Assembly: GCA_963576565.1 (NCBI GenBank)
Contig: OY755038.1
Span: 136,867,624 to 136,931,623 of the forward strand
DNA length: 64,000 nucleotides
Origin: Aspidapion aeneum
Lineage: Eukaryota; Arthropoda; Insecta; Coleoptera; Brentidae
Direction of reading: 5' to 3'
The translations under genes and the position numbers were made by a program. Below the pieces are notes generated by a model that did not search any database, was not told the origin of the DNA, and saw only the letters and a list, made by a program, of their open reading frames with translations. This document shows, in pieces, positions 23,164 to 34,321 of the stretch (positions are counted from its first letter, which is position 1; the number at the start of each line of letters is the position of its first letter).

Positions 23164-24270
23164 ATAAACCCCGTCCTCATTTCCGGTTTCCCGGTTTTTT
23201 ATTATTATTTTTGCTCTCTTTCGAGGAAGCAAAAATGATAACAAAGCTATAGATTGTGGGCTGTATGTTTCGTCACCGATTTATAATTATAGTGCTTTGC
23301 TAAAACCCCGTCCTCGTTTCCCGTTTCCCGGTTTTTTTATTATTATTTTTGTTCTCTTTCGAGGAAGCAAAAATGATAACAAAGCTATAGATTATATTTC
23401 GTGGGCTGTATGTTTCGTCACCGATTTATAATTATAGTGCTTTGCTAAACCCCGTCCTCGTTTCCCGTTTCCCGTCTTTTATTATTATTTTTGTTCTCTT
23501 TCAAGGAAGCAAAAATGATAACAAAGCTATAGATTATATTTCGTGGGCTGTATGTTTCGTCACCGATTTATAATTATAGTGCTTTGCTAAACCCCGTCTT
23601 CGTTTCCCGTTTCCCGTCTTTTATTATTATTTTTGTTCTCTTTCGAGGAAGCAAAAATGATAACAAAGCTATAGATTATATTTCGTGGGCTGTATGTTTC
23701 GTCACCGATTTATAATTATAGTGCTTTGCTAAACCCCGTCCTCGTTTTCCGTTTCCCGTCTTTAATTATTATTTTTGTTCTCTTTCGAGGAAGCAAAAAT
23801 GATAACAAAGCTATAGATTATATTTCGTGGGCTGTATGCTTCGTCACCGACCTATAATTGTAGCGCTTTGCTAAACCCCGTCCTCGTTTCCCGTTTCCCG
23901 TTTTTTTATTAATATTATTTTTGTTCTCTTTCGAGGAAGCAAAAATGATAACGAAGCTATAGATTATATTTCGTGGGCTGTATGTATGTATGTCACCGAC
24001 TTATGATTGTAACGCTTTGCTAAACCCCCGTCCCCGTTTCCCGTTTCCCGTTTTTTTATTATTTTTGTTCTCTTTCGAGGACGCAAAAATAATAACAAAG
24101 CTATAGATTATATTTCGTGGGCTGTTTGTTTCGTCACCGACTTGCTAAAACCCCGTCCTCGTTTCCCGTTTCCCGTTTTTTTAAATTATTATTTTTGCTC
24201 TCTTTCGAGGAAGTGTAAATGATAACAAAGCTATAGAGTATGTTTTGTGGGCTGTTAGGTTCGTCTTCTA
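23164..24270 (+). repeat. Eight-unit tandem array (~125-150 bp period) in the GIANT 5' LTR
   Basis: Units begin near 23167, 23301, 23446, 23588, 23731, 23873, 24022 and 24146 with an AAACCCCGTCCTCGTTTCCC-like block. Each continues with TTCGAGGAAGCAAAAATGAT, then GTGGGCTGTATG and a CGTCACCGA block. Unit lengths vary between about 125 and 150 bp. The same array, also of eight units, is in the 3' LTR. Confidence 0.93.
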
Positions 24271-24688
24271 CCCATACTTAGCCCGGCTTTGACTCCCCAG
24301 CCTCCCTGGTTGATTGTACCGTTCTCCTGTATCCTGAATGTCTTTAATTGTTTACCTAGAGCATGGAGTATATCTTATTATTTTTATTCTGGCCCGTTTA
24401 AAAAACAACCTAGGAGACCTTATTCCAGGAAAACTAAAAATTGGTATAGTTTTCCCCAGAATTTTTTTTTGTTAATTTTTCTCCAAACTAAGAATAAAGG
24501 CAAACATATTTCTTCGTAGGATAGTTTTTGTTACAACCTGTAGTAAAGTATAAAAAACAGGTGCTCAGGGGAAACTTAAAAATTGGTAAAGTTTTCCACT
24601 TAAGACAGAAATTGGTAATTATTTTGGTTCTTTTCTTTATTATAAATGCCCTTGGTAAATAATTTTCCAACCGGTACCTTACTGGTAA

Positions 24689-25160
24689 TGTTAGCTCCCG
24701 CTAAATTTCGCGGTTGTTTATATATATTTTTAAAAACACACAACTGTATGAAGGACAAAGCGCATTCCGCGTATTTGGACATGCGCACCAACAACCAGTG
24801 AGATCCTTGTCAATCGCCCAGAGAAAAAGGCGTGTTAATTTTCGTTCTCCAACTATTTCAAATATCTACACCTGAAAGTGCTCGAATTTTGTGTACTGAA
24901 GCATAGAACTAGAAACTTCAACCCTTCAGCTACGTGGTGACATCATTAGATCCTTCAGGGGCCCCTTGGAAACGAGGAGAATTTGGCTGCAAAGGAGGTG
25001 AGTGCACTTATCTGATTACCGTTGTGTGGTTCCAACAATTTTACCTATGGACGTCTGATTATTTCGTAATTTCATATCAATATTTATGTTTGCTCGCGAT
25101 ATCATTAATTAAAATATTTACAGTCCACTGCATTTAGCGTTTTCTATCCGCGGGCTAACA
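24689..25160 (+). repeat. BEL-C 5' LTR
   Basis: 472 bp with TG...CA ends. It contains a strong 5' splice-site match (GGAG then GTGAGT, with GT at 24998-24999), also found in the 3' LTR. Confidence 0.96.
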
Positions 25161-25165
25161 TAAAG

Positions 25166-25183
25166 TGGTCCTTCGAGCCGGAT
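25166..25183 (+). other. BEL-C primer-binding site, tRNA-Tyr
   Basis: TGGTCCTTCGAGCCGGAT starts 6 nt after the LTR. It is complementary to the 3' end (CCA plus TCGAAGGA acceptor stem and T-arm) of animal tRNA-Tyr as I know it. Confidence 0.8.
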
Positions 25184-25377
25184 TATTTTAAATAATAAAT
25201 CCATACGACGGTATTAATAATTATTTACCTAATCTGTGGCCAAGCCAAACAACGGCCTTGAATCGAGTAGTGAACGAGAAGTCGTCCGGGCGGTGCACGT
25301 GCCTTTTGCGTGCTCGATTCAGTAAACAAAGCGAAGGAACCACAAAACAAAACAAACAAAACAAAAGTTCAGTGGTG

Positions 25378-25655
25378 TATCATATCATTTCGATATTTAA
25401 AACAATTTTCATCAATTGCGATAAATTAGTGCCTATTTTCGACAATTCGTCATTTTTCTATTTCAGAAGCATTAATTTAGCGTTAATTGTATATTTACCG
25501 ACATTTCTGTGATTAGATGTGTTCCATATCATTTCGATATTTAAAATAATTTTCATCAATTGCGATAAATTAGTGCATATTTTCGACAATTCGTCATTTT
25601 TTCTATTTCAGAAGCATTAATTTAGCGTTAATTGTATATTTACCGACAATTTCGT
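25378..25655 (+). repeat. Direct duplication in the BEL-C leader, each copy with a 3' splice-site-like motif
   Basis: About 125 bp at 25378-25502 recurs at 25530-25655, with a 27-bp spacer and few differences. Each copy contains a T-rich tract ending CTATTTCAG (AG at 25465-25466 and 25610-25611). Both lie upstream of the gag-pol ATG. Confidence 0.85.
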
Positions 25656-25673
25656 CATTTCAAAGGTAAAATC

Positions 25674-28600
25674 ATGTCTGTCAAAAAAGCCGTACAAAAA
25701 CGCAAGGGTTTTTTATCTGCGATCACCGAGTGTTATGTGTTGTCGCAGACTGCGGAAAAAGATGAAAGAGCGAGAAACGAGTTTCAAGTGAGGTATGCCG
25801 ATTTGGATGAAACCTTCGATAAATGCATGCTGGCGCATAATGACGTCATTATGTTGCTAGACGACTCGGACGATGAGGAATTTAAAACGCAGGATGCGAT
25901 CCTTTCAGAAGCTCGTAAATATTTTTATGCGTGTAAGGGGGTTTACTCTAAAATATTTCCGGTTGAGGCCCCATCTTTTTCGGGATCATATGTTCGACAA
26001 AACGAAACTCCAAAACTCAAAGAGTTAGGTATTCCCATATTTCGAGGTGATAAAAAATTATGGCCAAGCTTTTTCGATCTTTTTAATAACATTATAGATC
26101 AAAATCAAAGTCTAAGTAACGTTCGAAAACTTCAATATTTATTTTCATATCTCGAGGATGAGCCTTTAAAATTGATATCAGGGATTAGCTTATCTGATCA
26201 AAATTATAAAATTGCTTATGACAAATTAGTCAATAGATATCAAAACAAGCGAGATCTCGCAAATGATGCTTTAAGCTCAATTATGAACTCCACCTTAAAA
26301 AACGAGTCAGCTAAAGAATTGCGTAATTTAATTGACACCTTTTCTGAATCCCTAGAAATTTTAAAATCACTTAGCTTTGACGTTGACAGTTGGGACTTTA
26401 TTATTTTTTTCATTATATTAGAAAAATTAGATATTCCAACGCGTTCAAATTTCGAAATGAGTCACGCCAATACTAATACCGAAATTCCCACTTTTCAGTC
26501 ACTTTTTCAATTTCTAGAAAAAAGATGTAAAGTTTTGGAATCACTTCCTCAATCAACAGCACCCAAAAAGGTGCCTATATATCAAAAATCAAATTCTATG
26601 CAAAGTCAGTCTGGGCAAAAGCCTACCTATCAAAATTCAAATTCTATGCGAAATCAGTTTGGGCAAAAGCCTACCTATAAATCATCCAATTCGCCTTTTA
26701 TAGGACTGGCTGGCACCTCAATTAATTCGAGTACGGGAATAAAATGTTTCCGGTGTAATCAAGGTCACGTGCTTTCGAAATGTCAAACATTTCTTGATCT
26801 CTCACCTATCGATCGCCTATCTTTCGTCAAACAGAAAAAATTATGTCTAGCGTGTTTTCATCCCTTGCATAATGTAGATACGTGCAAATCAAAATATTCA
26901 TGCAGGACTTGCAATAGTAAAAGGCACCACACTTTAACTCATATCTTAGAAACTAATCAAGAGTCTGGAAGCCAAGATACTAGTCCTGTCATTCACACAC
27001 CACCTATCAATAATCTTCATGTGTCATTAAATGCCTCAGGACCTTCAGGTACCTTTCTTTTATGCACCGCCATAATAGATGTTATGGACGGTTGCGGAAA
27101 TTTTCAACCTGTAAGGGCACTGCTTGATTCTGGATCACAGACAGGATTCATCAGTGAAAAGTGTATTCAGCGTCTTAATCTTCCTAGGCGAAGTTACACC
27201 ACTGAAATATTCGGATTAAATCAGATGTCTTCTTTCACTTCCAAAGGGCTCGTTCAATGTCACATTAAGCCACAAGGACAAGTCACTCCTTTACTTAATT
27301 TCGAAGCAATTGTGGTTCCACAACTATGTTCCAATATGCCTACATTCTCTTTGAACGATAATCAGTGGAAACACTTGCAAAACCTTAAACTTGCCGACCC
27401 ATCTTATTTCAAATCTAGACCTGTGGACCTGGTTATTGGTTGCGAGCTATTCGCACAGATATTCAAGGAGGGCAGGGTTCTTGGACAGGTAGGGCAGCCT
27501 TCAGCCCTTGAAACTATTTTTGGCTGGGTCGTCATGGGAAAGGTTGACGAAGTAGGTAGTCTTACGGAACGAACCAGTTGTTTTTTAACGAGTCATTCAC
27601 CTCCTTTAGAGGTCATTCTCCCTAGGTTTTGGGAAATCGAACATTTGCCTAAAAAACAAATCTTATCAAAGGAAGAAAAACAGGCAGAATCAATTGTTAC
27701 TGCTAGTGTAGTACGGCAACCGAGCGGTAGATTCATGGTAGATCTTCCGTTTAAAGATAAAATAAACCCTGACCTAGGAAATACTTATCCGCAAGCTTAT
27801 CGTAGATTTTTACTTCTAGAAAATAGATTAATCAAAAATCCTGATCTGTACACTGCCTATTCAAGTTTCATGCAAGACTATATCGATTCTAATCATATGA
27901 GTTTAGTTTTATCTAGTCAACCAAAGGTCGACGTATCGTGTTTTTTAGCCCATCATTGCGTATTAAAGCCGGAAAGCTTAAGTACAAAATTAAGGGTAGT
28001 CTGGGATTGTTCGGCAGTCACCCCAAAAAATATTAGTCTCAATGACACATTGTTATCTGGACCGAAACTTCAAAGGGATATTGCTTCTTTACTCCTTACG
28101 TTTCGTCTTAATCCTATTGCCTACATTGCTGACATCAAACAGATGTTTCGTCAAGTCCTTATCAATCCTTATCACCGTCCTTATCAAAGGATATTGTGGA
28201 GGTTTTCTCCACAGGACCCACTTTCAGTGTGGGAACTTTCTACTGTCACTTTTGGCATGACATGCTCACCTTTTCTAGCCATGCGTACCTTAAATGAGCT
28301 GGCAGAGAGAGAAAAGGAACGTTTTCCTATGGCTAGTACTGTTCTAAAAACGTCAATCTATATCGACGATATCTTGGGAACTAGCCCTTCGCTTTCTGAA
28401 GCTCTCTCCCTTCACACAGAACTCAATGATTTGTTGAAGTCGGGAGGATTTGAACTTAAAAAATGGGCAAGCAATTGTCCTGAGTTATTGGCAACATTGC
28501 CAGAGTCCGATCGTCAAATGCCTCTCTCTTTCGACAAGGAGGAACCCCACTTTATCAAAGTTTTAGGACTTCAATGGCATCCAAAAAACGACATTTTTTC

Positions 28601-30938
28601 TTATCAATGCCGAATGAAGGACAAACCCCCAACCAAACGTTCTATTTTATCTATCATAGGGACAATCTTCGATCCCTTAGGTTTTCTTTGTCCCTTGTTG
28701 CTACAAGCAAAATTTATTTTGCAACAGTTGTGGATATCGAAAATAGGCTGGGACGAAGAACCAGATTCTTCTATCATCGACTCTTGGAACAAACTTCGTT
28801 CTGAATTCCCGCTTCTTTCCAATTTTCAATTACCCCGACAAATCAAACTGTCAAAAACCAATACCTGTCAAATCATCGGCTTCTGTGACGCTTCAATTCG
28901 AGGCTACGCAGGCGTCGTATATTTTCGTGTAGAAGAGGAAAACAATATATCTGTTTCTCTCATATCTGCAAAATCTAGGGTCGCGCCTATAAAGTCACAA
29001 ACTTTGGCTAGGCTAGAACTCCTAGGCGCATTTCTTTTAAGCGAATTAATTGACTTCGTTTTATCTAGCTATGAAGGAAAAATAACTTTTACAAATATCG
29101 TTACTTTCTGCGATTCGCAAGTCGTATTGCACTGGCTTTCATCCCCTCCTAATCGCTGGCAAACCTTTGTTGGAAATCGAGTCAGTAGAATCCAAGAAAT
29201 CATTCCTTCAAACTCATGGCGCTACATTCCTTCTGCTTTAAATGCAGCCGATATTGCGTCACGAGGGGCCACCCCTTCACAGCTCATGTCACATGACATG
29301 TGGTGGAACGCACCGTCGTTTTTGTGGTCTCCCGAAAACGAATGGCCCGATTTTCATATATCAAAAATGCCGATTGATTTCGGAGATATTAATCTGGAGG
29401 AAAAGCCAAAAGTCTGTTGCAATGCGATAATTGATGTCAACTTCTTAGATCAGCTTCTTATCAAATATTCCTCTATATCAAAAATTCAACGTATCATTTG
29501 TTATGTCCTTCGAATAGTTAACCTTTTTCAAAACCATTCCTATCAAAAACCCACTAAGCCGCCGGACCAAAAAGTTATTTTTGAGAATATTGTTTTTCCT
29601 ACCACCGGTGAGATGCAAAGTGCGTTACACCTTCTTATCAAACGCGTGCAAGGTTCTTGTTTTTCTGAGCTTTTTTCCGCGTTATCTAAGGATAAACCAA
29701 TACCGAAACCTTTGCGAAAACTTTCACCTTTTCTTGATGAGAATAATATCATTAGAGTCGGTGGCAGATTACAAAAATCTGACCTTTTGTCTTATTCTGC
29801 AAAACACCCCGTCTTACTTTCGAGTGACCATCGTTTAACTACTCTTCTTATCGAGTCCGCTCATCGACAATATCTTCATCCTGGGTTTAAAACATTACAT
29901 AATCTGCTTTTACAGCAATTTTGGATATTATCTGCCAGACGGGCAATTCAAAGAACCATATCCAAGTGCTTGCAATGTTTTAGAATCAACCCTAAACCCT
30001 ATAGACCGCCCAAAATGAGTTCACTTCCCGCTCATCGAATCAATCAACTAAAACCTTTTTCGAGTGTAGCTATCGACTTTTGTGGACCTTTCTTTGTGAT
30101 TCCTCATCGTTACCGTGGTTGTAAAGCTTTCAAATCGTATGTCTGTGTGTTTGTCTGTACGGCCACACATTGCGTGCATTTGGAATTAACCATGGAACTG
30201 TCCACCGAAGGGTTCGTAGGTGCATTCCATCGATTCATTTCCAGACGCGGAAGCGTGACGCAATGCTGGTCAGATCAAGGCAGTAATTTTATAGGGTTTC
30301 GTAACCAATTACTGGATTACGCAAGAAGTGCTGCCACCAGACTTTCTATTCGTTGGCATCTGGGACCTCCTCTCAGTCCACATTTCAATGGCCTGGCAGA
30401 AGCTGGCGTCAAAAGTTTTAAAACTCACTTTGTACGAGTTGTCGGCGACCAGAAGTTGTCTATCATGGAGATGTCCACCCTTACCTGTCGCATAGAAGCC
30501 GTACTTAATAGTCGCCCTTTATCTCCTGCCTCTTCAGACCCACACTATCTTCAACCTCTTACCCCTGGGCATTTTTTGACACTTGAACCCCTTAATTCAG
30601 AAATTCCGGAGTCAGATTTGTCCGAGGTTCTCCTAAATCGGCTCTCGAGATGGCAACTAATCCAAAAACTACATAATGATTTTTGGAAACGGTATTCTAT
30701 AGAGTATTTGCATACGCTACAACAGCGACGCAAGTGGACTGATTTGTCCCCAAATATCAAATTAAATGATTTGGTTATCATAACAAGTGATCACATTCAA
30801 TCGCCTTTGAAATGGCCGGTCGGTCGAGTCATCGAACTGCATCCCGGCGGGGACGGTCAGGTGCGTGTTGCGACGGTAAAAACGGTTACCGGTGTTTATA
30901 AGCGGCCAGTTGTAAAACTGTGCCTCTTGCCAAATTAA
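25674..30938 (+). CDS. BEL-C Gag-Pol polyprotein (1754 aa, intact)
   Basis: Single-frame polyprotein of a BEL/Pao element. I chose ATG 25674 (MSVKKAVQKRKGF) because the frame upstream to 25632 has only TTG. Approximate order: DUF1759 Gag 130-280; knuckles CFRCNQGHVLSKC near 358-370 and CRTCNSKRHHTLTH near 410; aspartic protease RALLDSGSQTGFIS near 480 with Asp-Ser-Gly intact, leading into DUF1758; RT with ADIKQMFRQVLI near 815 and active site YIDDILG near 895. RNase H follows with GFCDASIRGYAG near 1067 and CDSQVVLHWL near 1145. The integrase has a HHCC finger near 1400-1450 and D,D,E in AIDFCGPF (1466), WSDQGSNF (1532) and GLAEAGVKS (1572). The C-terminal DUF5641 spans about 1655-1750. No lesion was seen. 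Confidence 0.96.
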   Translation: MSVKKAVQKRKGFLSAITECYVLSQTAEKDERARNEFQVRYADLDETFDKCMLAHNDVIMLLDDSDDEEFKTQDAILSEARKYFYACKGVYSKIFPVEAPSFSGSYVRQNETPKLKELGIPIFRGDKKLWPSFFDLFNNIIDQNQSLSNVRKLQYLFSYLEDEPLKLISGISLSDQNYKIAYDKLVNRYQNKRDLANDALSSIMNSTLKNESAKELRNLIDTFSESLEILKSLSFDVDSWDFIIFFIILEKLDIPTRSNFEMSHANTNTEIPTFQSLFQFLEKRCKVLESLPQSTAPKKVPIYQKSNSMQSQSGQKPTYQNSNSMRNQFGQKPTYKSSNSPFIGLAGTSINSSTGIKCFRCNQGHVLSKCQTFLDLSPIDRLSFVKQKKLCLACFHPLHNVDTCKSKYSCRTCNSKRHHTLTHILETNQESGSQDTSPVIHTPPINNLHVSLNASGPSGTFLLCTAIIDVMDGCGNFQPVRALLDSGSQTGFISEKCIQRLNLPRRSYTTEIFGLNQMSSFTSKGLVQCHIKPQGQVTPLLNFEAIVVPQLCSNMPTFSLNDNQWKHLQNLKLADPSYFKSRPVDLVIGCELFAQIFKEGRVLGQVGQPSALETIFGWVVMGKVDEVGSLTERTSCFLTSHSPPLEVILPRFWEIEHLPKKQILSKEEKQAESIVTASVVRQPSGRFMVDLPFKDKINPDLGNTYPQAYRRFLLLENRLIKNPDLYTAYSSFMQDYIDSNHMSLVLSSQPKVDVSCFLAHHCVLKPESLSTKLRVVWDCSAVTPKNISLNDTLLSGPKLQRDIASLLLTFRLNPIAYIADIKQMFRQVLINPYHRPYQRILWRFSPQDPLSVWELSTVTFGMTCSPFLAMRTLNELAEREKERFPMASTVLKTSIYIDDILGTSPSLSEALSLHTELNDLLKSGGFELKKWASNCPELLATLPESDRQMPLSFDKEEPHFIKVLGLQWHPKNDIFSYQCRMKDKPPTKRSILSIIGTIFDPLGFLCPLLLQAKFILQQLWISKIGWDEEPDSSIIDSWNKLRSEFPLLSNFQLPRQIKLSKTNTCQIIGFCDASIRGYAGVVYFRVEEENNISVSLISAKSRVAPIKSQTLARLELLGAFLLSELIDFVLSSYEGKITFTNIVTFCDSQVVLHWLSSPPNRWQTFVGNRVSRIQEIIPSNSWRYIPSALNAADIASRGATPSQLMSHDMWWNAPSFLWSPENEWPDFHISKMPIDFGDINLEEKPKVCCNAIIDVNFLDQLLIKYSSISKIQRIICYVLRIVNLFQNHSYQKPTKPPDQKVIFENIVFPTTGEMQSALHLLIKRVQGSCFSELFSALSKDKPIPKPLRKLSPFLDENNIIRVGGRLQKSDLLSYSAKHPVLLSSDHRLTTLLIESAHRQYLHPGFKTLHNLLLQQFWILSARRAIQRTISKCLQCFRINPKPYRPPKMSSLPAHRINQLKPFSSVAIDFCGPFFVIPHRYRGCKAFKSYVCVFVCTATHCVHLELTMELSTEGFVGAFHRFISRRGSVTQCWSDQGSNFIGFRNQLLDYARSAATRLSIRWHLGPPLSPHFNGLAEAGVKSFKTHFVRVVGDQKLSIMEMSTLTCRIEAVLNSRPLSPASSDPHYLQPLTPGHFLTLEPLNSEIPESDLSEVLLNRLSRWQLIQKLHNDFWKRYSIEYLHTLQQRRKWTDLSPNIKLNDLVIITSDHIQSPLKWPVGRVIELHPGGDGQVRVATVKTVTGVYKRPVVKLCLLPN

Positions 30939-31171
30939 AAGTAATTTTAATTTTCTACCTTTTACCGGGTATTACAATAGGTTTTTTTATTTTTAATTTT
31001 TTTTGAATTTTTTGTTTGTTTGTTTTGCCTTTTTTCGGGATTTCGTTATATCTAAATAAACTTACGATACTTATCTGTTTTCATTCATTTATATTTATCG
31101 GTCGATTCTTTTTCTTATATCTATATCTGTCCGGTTGAGATTCTAAATTTGTGTGTTTTGGAGGGCAGTTA

Positions 31172-31643
31172 TGTTAGCTCCCGCTAAATTTCGCGGTTGT
31201 TTATATATATTTTTAAAAACACACAACTGTATGAAGGACAAAGCGCATTCCGCGTATTTGGACATGCGCACCAACAACCAGTGAGATCCTTGTCAATCGC
31301 CCAGAGAAAAAGGCGTGTTAATTTTCGTTCTCCAACTATTTCAAATATCTACACCTGAAAGTGCTCGAATTTTGTGTACTGAAGCATAGAACTAGAAACT
31401 TCAACCCTTCAGCTACGTGGTGACATCATTAGATCCTTCAGGGGCCCCTTGGAAACGAGGAGAATTTGGCTGCAAAGGAGGTGAGTGCACTTATCTGATT
31501 ACCGTTGTGTGGTTCCAACAATTTTACCTATGGACGTCTGATTATTCCGTAATTTCATATCAATATTTATGTTTGCTCGCGATATCATTAATTAAAATAT
31601 TTACAGTCCACTGCATTTAGCGTTTTCTATCCGCGGGCTAACA
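31172..31643 (+). repeat. BEL-C 3' LTR
   Basis: 472 bp, identical to the 5' LTR except one T/C difference by eye. It is preceded by TTTGGAGGGCAGTTA, the likely plus-strand primer region. Confidence 0.96.
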
Positions 31644-32530
31644 GGTAATATAGTAAGAAAGTTTAATGCTATTTAAAAAAAAAAAAAAATTTACCTTACC
31701 TGTACATAACCAGAGACTATTCACCGTAAGACGTATATGCCGACCGAAAACCCAACTCGTAAAGATTGGCGCTAAATACCGTTACCTTTGTAAATAACCT
31801 GTCACCGAAAGAGATATATCCCCCGACCGTAAATCCGACCTGTTAACACATGTTAAATTTGTAAATAACCTGAAACCGTAATTAATTTTTTTTTTTATTT
31901 ATTTCCTCAGTTTGTCAGGATAATCCTGTGACGTAGTATGTTTATAGCTGCCCTTGCCAGTAGGTATTTTTGTAATTGGTGGCTTTGCCTTGCCCTTGCT
32001 TTTCTTTGCACGTAGGCGAATTTTTATCATATTTAATATAACTTACTGTTGTTTGCTTCCGTTTTCTTTTCCATAACTTATGAAATAGTTGGAAAAGGGG
32101 GTGATTTCGTAATTGTCTGTGCTGAAATAGAGAGAACAAAGTAAACTGGAGTTTTTATATATATTTTTTATTTTTCTTAATAGAATTTAATGATTTAGTG
32201 TTTTATCAGTTTTTTTTTATTAAGTATCAAGTGACGTATATTTAATTATTTTTTTTTGTATCACTTAGCTCAAACGATAAAATACACAGTAACTTTAGAA
32301 ATTGAGTTTATTTATTGAAATTGTCGTTTACCTACCTGGATATTCTCCACTGTTTAAAAGCATACCCGAGAGGCAAGGAAGACTCTAGGCTTCTTTATTT
32401 CCTAGAGTGCCACCCGAGGCAAAAATTCGCTCGATTCTATCCCTCGAAATCCCAGGATTGAATCGACCGAAACCCTGGGACGTCAAAAGTAGGGGAAACT
32501 TCGTCAGATCACGAAACCCTCTTACAAATT

Positions 32531-32549
32531 TGGCGCCCGAGCAGGGACC
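32531..32549 (+). other. GIANT primer-binding site (tRNA-Lys type)
   Basis: TGGCGCCCGAGCAGGGACC begins 4 nt after the 5' LTR. It matches the 3' end of tRNA-Lys(UUU) (TGGCGCCCGAACAGGGAC) with one mismatch in 18. This fixes the element's orientation as plus. Confidence 0.85.
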
Positions 32550-33189
32550 GTTGTTTTCTGGATATTTTGTCACATCGTAGGTTACAGAATCGCCCCTTTA
32601 TTTCACGAAAATTGTCATACACATAATACACTAATTACCACGGACAAGATAACTTCTCCCCCGAAAGACACATTTCTGTAGATAATAAATAAATTGGTCA
32701 AACCAAATATCGCAAGGATTGAGTTCTTAAGATATATGATAAACAAAAAAATTTTTTGAAACTGGCAAGTTCATTTAAGTTCGAAATGCGCAACGAATAT
32801 TGTCTAAAAACCTAAAATCGGAAATTAAACACCCGACCATAGGAAAATTTGTCTTTCTGGTTGAGAAGTTACCACTTGTCAAAGACTACATACATGTTAA
32901 AATTGGATGATGGGGGTGTTTTGCAAACGGAATCGACAGCAGACTTTAGAAAATCTTTATAAAACTTATTTTTTTTTGTTTAAAAAAAAAGGTTTGAGAT
33001 CACGAAGGTTCAGTTGGAAAGTCTTTGAATAGAAATATTAATTTCAGGATTAAAATAAATTTTATTATTGGCATTAAAACAAATCTGTTTTATGTTCAGA
33101 GATTTCTTATTGTATTTGTTATACACAATTTGTAGCAAAAATAATTATAAAATACATTAGGTGGTATTTTTTTTGTTACGTTAACGCTG

Positions 33190-34260
33190 TCTGTCTTGAA
33201 CCTTTCGTTTGGTATCGCGCCCGTCATGTTTTCGCTAGGGCTCTACTTTTGGAATCTATCTCAGTTTTTTAAAAAAAGCTAGAATGTGTTTTGTTTGACT
33301 CCAGATTCAATTAACTTTTGCCGTATTCTCACATAAATCCATGTTTTAAAATCTACCCCTCCCCACCCTTTTATTAGACTTATGCCCGGTGGACTTTGTC
33401 TAATTTTTTAACTGGGACCTCGACCTAGGATTCAGCCTGGGTTCTGAATTTCGTAAAAATTGGGCAAGCGGTTTTTTTCTGTTAGATGCGTTAGTCGTGA
33501 CAGACAGACATACCGAAATACAGACATACCGAGAGACAGACAGACAGACGGGTTTTTCAGTTAGGAGCGTTAGTCGTTACAGACAGACATACCGAATTAC
33601 AGACATACAGACAGATAGACAGACGAGACGACGCGAAAAATACTAGGCCAATACATGGTCACCTGGGCTCGCACTGGATGCTATAGTTGTGGTGTACATC
33701 TGAACTAGTATGGCTGGAGCTGAAATATAATTTATTCGACTTAAGTTATCTAAGACCTGTTTTTTGATACCGGACAGGTCGTGTTTTGACTGGTACTCTT
33801 ATTTTGAAATATACCTCATTTTTTTATAAACTAGAATGTATTTTGTTTGACTCCAGACCCAGTTACCTTACTTTTGACACTCCATAAGTTATGTGTTGAC
33901 TGGAACGCTAATTTTGGAGATCTACCCCAACTATTTTTTTTATAAATTAAACTGTATGTAGTGTAACTCCAGACCCAACTACCTTTCGTTTGATATCATA
34001 CATGACATATTTTCATACAAATTCTGCTTCCACCCTTTGTAAATACCTCGGGTCGGTGGATTTTGTTAATTTTTTATATCTCGACAAGATCCGGTCTAGG
34101 TTGCAAATTTCATTGGAATCGAACAAGCGGTTATTTTCTTTTTTTGGGTTGTGCGCGTTGCTCGTTATCGACAGACAGGCAGACGAAGTGACAAAAATTT
34201 TTTTTTAAATCATCTGAGACGCAGAGATGTATAAATAATTGTTATTTGGAGCAAGTTTTT
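33190..34260 (-). repeat. Interspersed repeat with ~110-bp internal tandem units
   Basis: It is related, in inverted orientation, to the insertion at 62087-62788 in the GIANT 3' LTR. The shared core is a line like AAATTTCATnnnAATCGnnCAAGCGGTT followed by GTCGTTACAGACAGACAGAC. Tandem units around TTTGTTTGACTCCAGACcCA recur near 33290, 33850 and 33965. A GACA-rich simple-repeat segment is duplicated at 33510-33560 and 33575-33625. The edges are approximate. Confidence 0.7.
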
Positions 34261-34321
34261 TTTTAATTTTTCTTTTTGGAATAAAGTGTTTATGTACATC
34301 CCAAAGCCGGTGCGGAGGGTA

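Larger units (their letters stand above)
24689..31643 (+). mobile_element. BEL-C: intact, very young BEL/Pao retrotransposon
   Basis: TGTTAGC...GGGCTAACA LTRs of 472 bp flank a single long open frame. The TSD GGTAA is at 24684-24688 and 31644-31648. The GIANT 3' LTR keeps the uninvaded site (TTACTGGTAATATAG at about 61474-61488), which proves the insertion. The LTRs differ at one position by eye (T at about 25056 versus C at about 31539). All coding domains and catalytic residues are present, so it is a candidate active element. Confidence 0.97.
21948..32526 (+). repeat. GIANT 5' LTR (interrupted by BEL-C)
   Basis: It aligns with 58720-63190 throughout once BEL-C (24684-31643 including one TSD) is removed, leaving about 3.62 kb. 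From the left it holds short kappaB-like sites (22367-22528), a region rich in TTTTCC/GGAAAA motifs (22340-22930), an eight-unit tandem array (23164-24270) and, after BEL-C, the right part 31644-32526. The right part contains a PBS-like relic at 32408-32420. Short ORFs at 21915 and 22320 recur in the other LTR but show no known domain. Confidence 0.92.

Noticed and set aside
23164..24270. Possible CRISPR array
   Set aside because: Units are about 140 bp, similar along their whole length with no unique spacers, and lie in a eukaryotic LTR.
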